Assembly: GCF_003342675.1 (NCBI RefSeq)
Contig: NZ_CP031148.1
Coordinates: 1,178,001-1,242,000 of the forward strand
Direction: 5' to 3'
Length of the DNA: 64,000 nucleotides
Source: Haloplanus rubicundus
GTDB lineage: Archaea > Halobacteriota > Halobacteria > Halobacteriales > Haloferacaceae
Positions within the stretch are counted from its first letter, which is position 1. Each line of letters starts with the position of its first letter. The translations under genes were made by a program, and so were the position numbers. Below, piece after piece: positions 16,762 to 25,457 of this stretch. The notes beneath the pieces are model-generated. The model had not been told where the DNA came from. It did no database searches and saw only the letters and a program-made list of their open reading frames with translations.

Positions 16762-19314
16762 CTACTGATCACGTCCCTCATTATATGCCTGGATTACTTG
16801 CAATACGTCCTGAAAGCTCACCTCCACGCCATTATACTGACTACCAGCTTGGTACGCTTTGATCACACCTAAGACATCCCGGAAGGAAGGCTCTCCGGGT
16901 TCCGTCGGAAGCTGATTGTCAGTTGATGTCGAAGGCTCTGAGACAGAGTAACCATCAGATGGGATGTCCTGAATCTGTTCCTCGGCTGCTATCTGGGTAC
17001 TCTGCTCATCAGATCTGACGGCAACTGTGTACGTATCAGTCGGCTCTGCATCCGATTCCGGCTCTACTTCAACGTGATATGATCCCGGAATCTGATCCTG
17101 GATAAAAATCAACTCTTCCGTTGAGTCAGTCCCCTCAAGCTGTAGTTCACTATACGATGAATTCGGGATTTCGCTACGGTTCGGGCCAACAGTGCGTCCC
17201 TCTGGATCGGTAACAGTCGTGTTGACTGGTGAAGCCGTAAGTGAAAGCATCGGCGTTCGTATTGTAGTTACATTAGCAAGGGCCTCGATTGATTCAGTAT
17301 ATGTGTCAACAATATCTGTGATAAGGTTAGAAGTCGGTCTTTCAACTTTCAAGTCAGTCTCAAACTGTTCCTTATCAGTAGCTTTCCACTCATCCACGCG
17401 GGCGAGAATCTTATTCAAGGCTTTGTCAAATTTCTCTGCAGCTGCTTGATTATCTCCGTCTTTGAGTTTTGTGGCAGCCTTCTCGAATTGGCCGGCTGCG
17501 TCCTCATAAGCTGTCTTATACGTATTGCTAGCCGAGAATTCCTCAATCGCCCCCGATATCAGAAGCGATTCCCTGTAACCCCTCCAATACTCTCGCAAAT
17601 CGAATAATGCCGAGAGGGCATCTTGATAATCTTTCCCAGCTAATTCATATGTTATCTTAGCAATGGATTTATACATATTCATCGCATCAACAAAGGCCTC
17701 TTCATACTGCTCTCTCTCGCTAAACATCGCGGCTGTCCGTGTGGCGGCAGTGGACATTTTAGTTAAAGTGTCTGGACTGCCGATTATCGGCACTTCAACC
17801 GAGAGAGATGCTACTTCTTGACCATCTGCATGGAATGGAATTGAGAAAGTAGCATCAGAGCCCAGTCGTTCAAACGCTTTAGTCGCATCTAATTTGAGAG
17901 TTACTGGCACAGTCTCACCAGCTGGGATCGCAAATGGCGGTACATTCGACTCAAATTTCTCCACAATCCAAGAGTCCTGTATGAAGGAAGTTTCTTCGGT
18001 GACCTTAGGAGAGATTGTTACCTCACTCTCGCCAGTATTTGTAATTGTGAATTTCTTTTTCGGCTGTGAGCCAACAAGAGTGGCCCCAAACTGCAGTGAA
18101 TCACGATCAAGTGAGATCTCGGGTGTCGGAGTGCCGGACGAATCCGACTTAGCGGCTTTGAAATGGTGGCCGAGGGTGCCAAGATTAACTCGTGTCCCAC
18201 TACTTGCCCCTGAAACGCCTGCGTTGAGTGCATAGACGGACCCGTCATTACTTCCGACATAGACGGTACCATCAACAACTGTCGGGGACGATTCAATCAC
18301 GTCACCAGTTTCAAACTGCCACTGTGTGACTTGATCAAGTGATTTCGCGTCCGGGTCAAAGGCGTAGATCATTCCATCGCCGTCTCCGATATAGATGACA
18401 CCGTCAGCAACTGTCGGAGAGGACATGAGTGGATTACTCGTCTTATCAGGAGCAATCGGTGTCCTGTCGCCAGTCTCAGTGTCAAGTTCAAACAAGGTTC
18501 CGAACGAATAATCTGCGGCATATACAGAGCCGTCAGTTACAGTCGGGGACGTATACACCGAAGAATCCATGTCCGTCTTCCACTTTTGAGAACCATCAGT
18601 AATCGCATAGAAATTTCGATCGTAGCTTCCGACGTACACAGTTCCATTAGCGACTGTTGGTGATGAGATAACTGAGTGGCCTGTCGAAAATCTCCACTGT
18701 TCAGTACCTTCTGCAGCATCAATGGCATAGACATGATTATCACTACTCCCGATATAGACAGTCCCGTCAACGACGGTCGGAGACGAATCAACTACTCCAC
18801 CAGTTGAAAATGGAGTCTCCCACTGTTCACTCCCATCTGAAGCAGATAATGCATAGACATTTTTATCCCCACTTCCGATGTAAATGGTCCCCCCAGCGAC
18901 TGTTGGTGACGAATTTATATCATGTCCGGTTTCAAATTTCCATTTCTGTGTGCCATCTTCGGTATTTATTGCAAAAACAGTACCAGCCTCACTGGCAATA
19001 CAGACCGTATCCTCTACGACAGCTGGAGATGAGTAAATCGGTCCACCAGTATTAAATTGCCACCGCTCGGTCCCATCAGCGGCGTCTAGTGCGTATAATT
19101 TCTCATCGTCACTACCAACGTAGACAACACCATCAACAACCGTTGGTGAACTCTGAACGGCACCATCCGTAGAAAATGTCCACTCTCTGCTTCCGCCGTC
19201 GGCCGATCCACTTTGAGCACTTGACAATCCAGCAGTTCCGACCACCGCACTCGCCCCCGCGAATTTCAATAAAGTTCGGCGTCCAAGACTTGAGATCGAG
19301 GATGTATTAGTCAT
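16762..19314 (-). CDS. Exported PQQ-type beta-propeller protein with docking-like repeat
   Basis: 850 residues using the ATG complementary to 19312-19314, which places a Tat signal at the start (MTNTSSISSLGRRTLLKFAG). Residues about 40-380 form about eight PQQ-like blades with the recurring pattern SSPTVVDGTVYVGSxDxxVYALDAxDGTExW. About residues 400-530 are an ASPM/SPD-2/Hydin-like immunoglobulin domain (LQFGATLVGSQPKKKFTI). A helical region, an extracellular beta domain and the shared C-terminal pair (FRDVLGVIKAYQAG, FQDVLQVIQAYNEG, about 803-850) follow. Its relatives use propellers for binding or scaffolding; no quinoprotein dehydrogenase partner is nearby, so enzymatic activity is not supported. 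Confidence 0.85.
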   Translation of the reverse strand: MTNTSSISSLGRRTLLKFAGASAVVGTAGLSSAQSGSADGGSREWTFSTDGAVQSSPTVVDGVVYVGSDDEKLYALDAADGTERWQFNTGGPIYSSPAVVEDTVCIASEAGTVFAINTEDGTQKWKFETGHDINSSPTVAGGTIYIGSGDKNVYALSASDGSEQWETPFSTGGVVDSSPTVVDGTVYIGSSDNHVYAIDAAEGTEQWRFSTGHSVISSPTVANGTVYVGSYDRNFYAITDGSQKWKTDMDSSVYTSPTVTDGSVYAADYSFGTLFELDTETGDRTPIAPDKTSNPLMSSPTVADGVIYIGDGDGMIYAFDPDAKSLDQVTQWQFETGDVIESSPTVVDGTVYVGSNDGSVYALNAGVSGASSGTRVNLGTLGHHFKAAKSDSSGTPTPEISLDRDSLQFGATLVGSQPKKKFTITNTGESEVTISPKVTEETSFIQDSWIVEKFESNVPPFAIPAGETVPVTLKLDATKAFERLGSDATFSIPFHADGQEVASLSVEVPIIGSPDTLTKMSTAATRTAAMFSEREQYEEAFVDAMNMYKSIAKITYELAGKDYQDALSALFDLREYWRGYRESLLISGAIEEFSASNTYKTAYEDAAGQFEKAATKLKDGDNQAAAEKFDKALNKILARVDEWKATDKEQFETDLKVERPTSNLITDIVDTYTESIEALANVTTIRTPMLSLTASPVNTTVTDPEGRTVGPNRSEIPNSSYSELQLEGTDSTEELIFIQDQIPGSYHVEVEPESDAEPTDTYTVAVRSDEQSTQIAAEEQIQDIPSDGYSVSEPSTSTDNQLPTEPGEPSFRDVLGVIKAYQAGSQYNGVEVSFQDVLQVIQAYNEGRDQ

Positions 19315-19631
19315 AATATCACATTTTTTACCTTTTTGACCTTTCGAATTATCATCTAACATCGTGTCGACATGCTGTACTTCGTTACCGAAATAAATAT
19401 GGTGATTAGTTAGTATTCTCTGACATGTATGTCGAGTAATTGCTTAAATCTCGTGGAGTTATAAGGAATGAATCTACGAGTTTGTATAGAATATGTTTGC
19501 TTAACCACCCAGCGTCGCATTTTTCCCCTGGCGGATACTTCTCCGAGAAGCGGATCAGCCAGCCAGAGATACGGGATTCTCAAAAATCGGCAGCGAGAGT
19601 GAGTCCCCACCAAAGGTACGGGCCTGTGCGC
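19315..19631. other. Intergenic stretch
   Basis: 317 bases, AT-rich near 19320-19480, presumably containing the divergently placed promoter of the propeller gene on the minus strand. No other structure recognised. Confidence 0.4.
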
Positions 19632-20167
19632 TCACAGTTGCTCCATCAGCTCTTCGCGTTTCTTCAGTCGACGCGACTGTTCCTGGACTTCGCGGATACC
19701 ATCGATGTTGAAATCAACGCCCGAGTCGTCACCACTCTCGTCGAGCGTAATCACGCGGCGCTTCGCGAGTTGATTCGCCGCCCGAAAGATGTGACTCCGA
19801 GAACTGACGTCGGGGAACTCCTCGATATCGCCGAATGTCACCACCTCGTCGGCCGATAGAATCTTCGCGATGATCGCCTTTACGTAGCGTTCGGAGGTCA
19901 TCTCGGCATCCTTCGCAGCCGCGATCTGCTTGCGGACAGCCTCGTCGTCGACGAAGGCCTCGTAGTCCGTTGGCACGATTACGCTGTCGGCCTCCTCAAT
20001 CTTCTCGCGCAGGCATTCGTTTTCGGGTCAGTCCGCTCGTGGGGCATCCTGCAGCCAACCCCCGGAGATCTGCTTCTTCGTCTCCGATTTCGCCGTTGGC
20101 ACCCACGTCGATATCGAACGTCTCTGCGAGTGTGTTGAAATGGTCGAAATCGTAATTTGGATAGCAT
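19632..20167 (-). pseudogene. Frameshifted coiled-coil gene
   Basis: The intact part (19976-19632, 114 residues from a GTG) reads VPTDYEAFVDDEAVRKQIAA, then YVKAIIAKILSADEVVTFGD and VDFNIDGIREVQEQSRRLKK. Upstream, the same frame continues as ECLREKIEEADSVI and then meets a TGA. A second frame carries NTLAETFDIDVGANGEIGDEE, which resembles LVETFDVDVDLAAPAEAE of the gene at 24659. So the gene has lost its reading frame at least once. Family function unknown; a decayed copy is at 16436. Confidence 0.55.
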
Positions 20168-22402
20168 ATGAGTAACGTGACAGAATTGACTGTAGATTAG
20201 CGCTGTAGTGAGTCACTCAGCGTTATACGCGCTGATCACCTCCAAAACGTCTCTGAAGCTGACTTTGACGCCATTATATCTCCCGTCAACATTATAGGCT
20301 CGAATCACACCCAACACGTCTCGGAAGGTCGGTTCACCAGGATCAGTCGGTAATTCACTACCACGCCCCTCTGAGATAGTTCCTTCCTCATCAGGATTTT
20401 CAGGAATAGTCGCAGTCAGCATCTGTGTTTCATCTTCGGTGATCTCTCTGATGACTTGCTTATCGATTTGTCCTCCGTCTTTGATTGAGCTCTTGATGTT
20501 GAGCATGTAATCCCCGGTTCCTATCCCCTCCACTTCTATCTCGTAGTCACCTGCAGGTGCCTCCGACAGATAGACGATTTCTGAAGGTGGTATTTCATCA
20601 ACGGGCTCATCCGGGTGTGCGAGTTGAGTTCCATCGGGCGCTGTTGCATTGATACGAACCGGTGAGTTCGCCCAGATAATCATATATCCGCCGAGAATAT
20701 TTTCTAGAACGTTTTCCAGATAATCACCCCATAATTTAGATGTGAAGATAACCGCCCCTCGAAAGTCTGTCCGTCTTGGTCCGACAAGCGCGAACCGTTG
20801 ATAACGAAAAATATAGCCTTTGCCGTCGTTGTTTACAAGTGGCATATCTGTCGGTTGTGATATGTCTATCTCAAGACGCTGTGAATTTGTCGTATAGTAG
20901 TCTGCCTCATAGTTCGGATCATAGACATCAATATATGCTGTATCGGCGGATTCCAGCGATTCTCCTTCAACCTCGACATTGTAGCCAACAAGTTGGTGTA
21001 AGTAGCTGTCATCCGGAGATGTTGAAGGACTTGATCCGATTCCAATAAGTGCGGTACCATTTTGTTTGATGGCCGAGCGAATCGCCTCAATTTCTTTTTC
21101 AGCGTCATATGCTGTTTCGTTTTGTGACGAGTTGGGAGACAGGAATTGTTTCATCTCCACTGCTGTGTTGGAGTTGAGCGCATGTGACCGATGGAGTTCG
21201 TCAATCTCACCTCCGATGTCAGCGTACTCCCCTGTGGGCCGCGGGATATCGGCAGCGGCAGAGATTTCTGCTGGCAGCGTATCGGGAACTCCATTCTCGA
21301 AGTACTGTTGAGCGGCGAGGCACATTCCAAAGCAATGGCCATCTGAATAGACATTTTCTGGTCCCTGTCGAAGCGTTTCATAGAGTGCATCAGCAATTTG
21401 TGTGGCAATAGAAGCGGGGAGCGGGAGCGAGGTGTTCTGTTTCAGTTCAGGAAGCCATTCCTGCTCAAATTGAGTGTTGAAGGTATCTTCAGCGATTGTC
21501 TCATGGTTATGTGGTGGATTAAACTCCCCCTCACCAGACCAGTTTTGAAATCCGAACCCGTGGATAGCTGGATCGAAGTCTGAGAGAGGGTTGGGCGGCT
21601 CTTCTGGCGCCAGGTTTGGCCGATAAGCAACTAATTCGTTTGAGAATCCAATAATGATCTCTATCGTCCCATCGTTGTCGATATCGCCAGTCACGATATC
21701 CGACGGCTGCCGCTGGAGTGATTTCGAATCTAACGCGGTGCCATCCAAATCAATGACTGTGACAGCTTCCTCGGTTTCCACCACCAGTCGCTCTTGCTCA
21801 TAGTCGGTCACACTCCGGATCGAGCTATCGATGCTGAATTCGGTCACATCTTGGCTGGCTCCATCGACAATAGCCACATCCGATCCGGTCCAAAGAACGA
21901 TATCGGTAGTGTCGTCGCCAACGACATCAATCATGGTCGCCTCGGCGTCAGAGAGATCAGTGTCAGTTGTCCAGAGTTCCGATCCAGTAGCGTCTACAGC
22001 CCGTACCTCTCCAAGCGTCGTGTACGCGACTAATGCACCCGGAGACCCGTCATCCACGTCAGCAAACGTTGCTTTGAGCGGTTCGTCGGGCCCATAACGC
22101 CACTCCAACGTCGCCTCCCCACCGCTCGTATCCACGACTTGGAGGCCGCGCTTGTCATTATCGGGTGGCTGGAAGCTCAACAATTCACCCGCGCCATCGC
22201 CGTCGATATCCTTGAACCCCGTTGTGAAATCGACAGTATACTCGATCAGGTCCGCATCCTGCGCTTCCAGTTGTGATGACCCATCGTCATCCCAGACTGT
22301 TAGATAGCCCGCATTCTCGGTCGTCGACATGACCTCATCACGCCCGTCGTCGTCAAAGTCGTCGGTGTCGGACTCAGTGACCCAGCCGCCATTCTGACCA
22401 CT

Positions 22403-23339
22403 CTGCTCTGTTGAATCCGCAGAAGGCGGCGGGATAGCGTCGCTCTGAAGGTGGAAGCGAAGCGGAAGAGCCGAATGTGACCAAACTACTCTTCCGCTTC
22501 GTTAAGCAAGCCGTGTCGCTGGCTCAAAAGCGCTGTGCCGCCAGTCCAACGGCGGTGAGTGATCCGACTGGCAACGGATTTCCCGGCTGGAAGCATGTCA
22601 CGCTCCACTTTTTGCGAGTTCATATGGATGCGACGTACCGCGAGATTGTTGACTGGGCGAGTGAAATGGATCGGGTTCGTGGGCTGTTACAGCTCGCTCG
22701 AACGGCATTTCCCGCACCCTCAACGCTGTACCGGTCGTTTGAGAGGGTGCCCATGTCCGTGTGGCGCGGCTTCCTTCGTGAGTCCGCGACCATCTGCGAT
22801 CCGGGCTCGCACGGTGCCATCGATGCCACATTCTTCGACCGCGAAACGGCATCGAGACACTACCAACACCGCTCGGATCGCCACATACGGACGCTCAAAA
22901 CGACGGCGCTCGTCGATACAGATTCGTGTGCCATCCTCGATCTTCACTGCTCGGCACACTGGCCTCACGACACCCAAACTGGCCGTCGAGTTGCCCTTCG
23001 TAACACCGAGAAAATCGAGAGTCTCGCCGGTGACAAAGGGTATGACGACCAATCTCTCCGGGACGCCCTCCGTTCAGAGGGCGTCCGGCCCTTGCTGCGT
23101 CACCGGCTGTTCGCTGCGTACGATCACGCACACAACGCACGGTTGGACAGCGAGCTATACGGCCAGCGCTGGATGGCCGAGACTGCCTTTTCGGCCATCA
23201 AGCGTCGATTCGGCCCCGCTGTCCACCCTCGCGCTTGGTACCGCGAGTTCCGCGAACTCGTGGTGACCGCCACCGTCTCCAATCTCGAACAGGCTCTCAA
23301 ACAGTGACCCCGACGCCATCATCGGATTCAACAAAGCAG
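22403..23339 (+). mobile_element. IS5-family element with 6-bp target duplication
   Basis: Terminal inverted repeats of 17 bp with one mismatch: CTGCTCTGTTGAATCCG at 22403-22419 and the complement of CTGCTTTGTTGAATCCG at 23323-23339. The 6-bp sequence ACCACT directly flanks both ends (22397-22402 and 23340-23345). Total 937 bp with one transposase gene. It sits inside the FG-GAP gene in the opposite orientation. Confidence 0.9.
22477..23307 (+). CDS. IS5-family transposase
   Basis: 276 residues, DDE type. Motifs in order: an N-terminal helical region, HGAIDATFFDRETASRHY (first Asp, about residue 115), ALVDTDSCAILDLHCS, LAGDKGYDDQSLRDAL (second Asp, about 190) and ERYGQRW-like ELYGQRWMAETAFSAIKRRF (Glu in MAETAF, about 235). 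All three catalytic positions are present and there is no frameshift, so the element may be active. It cuts at the inverted repeats described for the element. Confidence 0.85.
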   Translation: MTKLLFRFVKQAVSLAQKRCAASPTAVSDPTGNGFPGWKHVTLHFLRVHMDATYREIVDWASEMDRVRGLLQLARTAFPAPSTLYRSFERVPMSVWRGFLRESATICDPGSHGAIDATFFDRETASRHYQHRSDRHIRTLKTTALVDTDSCAILDLHCSAHWPHDTQTGRRVALRNTEKIESLAGDKGYDDQSLRDALRSEGVRPLLRHRLFAAYDHAHNARLDSELYGQRWMAETAFSAIKRRFGPAVHPRAWYREFRELVVTATVSNLEQALKQ

Positions 23340-23789
23340 ACCACTCCAAAGGAAATCACCGTCGTACGTGTATGGCCGCACCCACTGTCGAGCGACCTTC
23401 GCAGCGAAAATCACCTCTGACGTGCCGTCGCCGTCGATGTCGCCTGTGGCTTTGGGCCGGACCTCCGCAGGCGATGACTCCTTCCAAACAAATGTTCCAT
23501 TATCAACGATACCGAACTCACCGGGGCCGAAATCGCCATTATCACCGACTGCAACTTCCGGTGTCCCGTCATCATTAGCATCCACCGCCATTAATTCGGT
23601 TTTGTCGTGGGAGAGTGGGATCGACCACAGTTCTTCGAACCCGTCTGTGTCTGCTGTCACCGGTAGGCTGTCAAACGCAACCGAACCGAGAGCCCCAACT
23701 AAGAACCCTCGCCGTGCAAGATTGATTCGATTCTGCTGGCTAACTGACTCTTGTTCAGAATCGCCCCCGTCATCACCCTCCCCAGGCAT

Positions 23790-24155
23790 GTGGGTTATTA
23801 CCGTACCACCCCACTTAGGTGTAATTGAAGTTACGTTTCTGTTGAGAATTATATTAACATAACGTTCGTTTGAGTGCTCCCAGTACGCGAGTTACGGCAG
23901 CGGAAATCTGTCGGCACCCGTGGCACGCATCAGTATCTCCGAACAGATCGTAAATTCCCGTCAGATAGCCATCAGCGTACGGTTAAAACAAGGATTCGAA
24001 TACACGTCGATAGCAGGGTGAGTAGTGGCGACGCTCACGAACGCTGGGGGGAGGGCGGGGTGACGGTTATGAGGAGACCAACTCGCGGGCGGGCGCCCAA
24101 CTATGGGCATCCGGTCACAGCACTGGTGACTGTATAAATCCCCGTCAGACAGGCG
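23790..24155. other. Spacer holding repeats C and D
   Basis: 366 bases with no gene. The first 90 bases are AT-rich and contain the promoter region of the split FG-GAP gene (minus strand). The rest holds repeats C and most of D with a GC-rich segment between (24035-24100). Confidence 0.45.
23944..24020 (+). repeat. Dispersed 45-nt repeat, copy C
   Basis: GATCGTAAATT precedes CCCGTCAGATAGCCATCAGC, then GTACGGTTAAAACAAGG and ATACACGTCGATAG. Same order of blocks as copies A, B and D, with more substitutions. Confidence 0.55.
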
Positions 24156-24190
24156 TCAGCCTACAGCTGAAACAAAGGGGTAGATTTCAG
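24125..24190 (+). repeat. Dispersed 45-nt repeat, copy D
   Basis: GACTGTATAAATC precedes CCCGTCAGACAGGCGTCAGC, then CTACAGCTGAAACAAAGGGG. TATAAAT is a good archaeal TATA box. It starts 182 bases after copy C, and overlaps the 3' end of the minus-strand membrane gene ending at 24156. Confidence 0.6.
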
Positions 24191-24587
24191 ACGGAGTCGA
24201 TATTTCACGATATCGATCACGAATCAGGTAGAGTAATACTGCCAAGCATATCACACCGGCCAGTAAGAAACCAAGACTCATGACCATCACCCACGAGCCC
24301 CACAGGAACTTCGCGACTCTTACGCCGGCTGCGACTGCCGAGGCAGCGAGTAGGGCGACGATGACAACGCCGAATCGAAGTTCCATCGTTGCCAGATCAA
24401 GTTCACGCATGAGACCGCCACCGAAATCCCTCGTTGGTGGGTTTCTATTGTTCGCACGCCCCTGTTTCGTCCGTTCCCGTACATTTGGATCGTAAAAGGG
24501 CTGCAGTCCGAGAAACACGATTGGAAGTAGGAGCCAAAGTGATTGTAGTATCGAAAGCGCGACTTGAACGTCAGTTGGGAGCGCCAT
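24156..24587 (-). CDS. Small membrane protein, hypothetical
   Basis: 143 residues starting MALPTDVQVALSILQSLWLL. Hydrophobic segments at about residues 10-28 (LSILQSLWLLLPIVFLGL), 72-90 (GVVIVALLAASAVAAGV) and 97-122 (WVMVMSLGFLLAGVICLAVLLYL) with a polar loop (DPNVRERTKQGRANNRNPPT) between the first two. No catalytic motif. Family not recognised. Its last residues overlap repeat D. Confidence 0.6.
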   Translation of the reverse strand: MALPTDVQVALSILQSLWLLLPIVFLGLQPFYDPNVRERTKQGRANNRNPPTRDFGGGLMRELDLATMELRFGVVIVALLAASAVAAGVRVAKFLWGSWVMVMSLGFLLAGVICLAVLLYLIRDRYREISTPSEIYPFVSAVG

Positions 24588-24658
24588 ACAGCAAGCCTGT
24601 GCCGCTTCTGTTATTTTCCTGCCGAGATCCTCTCATCAGCAGGTGAAGACATGCTCTA

Positions 24659-25300
24659 TCAGTCCGCCGCCAGTTCCGCCAGCACCTGTTCGTAGGTCTC
24701 CTTGACCGTCGCGTCGTTGACGTCGTAGTTCCCGAGCTCGTCCTCGACCTTCCCGCGGACGTTCGGGGCGATGGAGCCGTCGTTGTTCTTCCGGACGAAT
24801 CCCTTGTCGATCACCCCGCTCATGTCCTCGTAGTGCGTGCCGTTCGGTTCGCCCTGGAGACCGAACGTCCGCTGCGCCCACGCCTTCTGACTGCTGAGCG
24901 TCTGGTCGTGCGCCTCGATATACTTCAGGAGGCGACACTGGCGCTCGTTCAAGTCCTCGACCATCGCCATGATCTGGCCGACAGCCTCCTGCTGGAACTC
25001 CGCCATGATCGACCCATCGACCGTCGACGATGTCAGCGACTCGGTCCCGGAGTCATCGGTTGTGGTCTCCGCCTCCGCCGGTGCAGCGAGATCGACGTCG
25101 ACGTCGAACGTCTCGACGAGTGCCGCGATGTCCGACCGGCGCCCTCGAAGGCGGGCTGGAGCTCCTGGATGTTGGCCTTGAGGTCGACGATGTGCTCCTG
25201 CAGGGCATCGTTCTCCTCGGCGAGCTCGTCGCGCTCAGCTTGGACGCCGTCGAGTTCCTCCTGGATGCGGTCGCGCTCCTGCTTCAGCTCGTCGACTCAG
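24659..25300 (-). pseudogene. Coiled-coil protein gene with a frameshift
   Basis: One minus-strand frame (from about 25300) gives a strong coiled coil: VDELKQERDRIQEELDGVQA then ERDELAEENDALQEHIVDLK. Near 25140 the continuation shifts frame to RSDIAALVETFDVDVDLAAP, which runs on through MAEFQQEAVGQIMAMVEDLN to the stop at 24659. The open C-terminal part alone (25006-24659) is 115 residues. A single indel in or near the Gly-Ala-rich run at 25135-25145 would join them. Relative of the decayed gene at 19632 (shared ETFDxDV). Function unknown; a role in plasmid or element maintenance is only a guess from context. Confidence 0.5.
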
Positions 25301-25457
25301 TCCGCGTCCGACTCACCGCATTACTGCACCGTCTGTCCGCGAGCCTACGAGACTGTGTCAGTGTAGCGTATATTGTCGGGCAGATGATTCTCACAAATTT
25401 CCAACTGTGATATTTTGTCCCTCACCGTTAATACTTGAAACAAGGGATTAGTGTTTG

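Larger units (their letters stand above)
20213..23789 (-). pseudogene. FG-GAP / papain-like exported protein with docking-like repeat, split by an IS
   Basis: The N-terminal part (23789-23340) has a Tat signal (RRGFLVGALG) and FG-GAP-like DxDxDG repeats (VDANDDGTPEVAVGDNGD, IDGDGTSEVIFAA). The C-terminal part (22396-20213) continues with more FG-GAP repeats, then a domain with DGHCFGMCLAA near 21335, LHQLVGYNV near 20990 and YIDVYDPN near 20930, spaced like the Cys-His-Asp/Asn of papain-like peptidases, and the shared repeat (FRDVLGVIRAYNVD, FRDVLEVISAYNAE). Removing the 937-bp IS and one copy of its 6-bp target duplication joins both parts in frame (DFLWSG|QNGGW) to 877 residues. The insertion therefore seems recent, since no other damage is visible. 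Confidence 0.85.
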
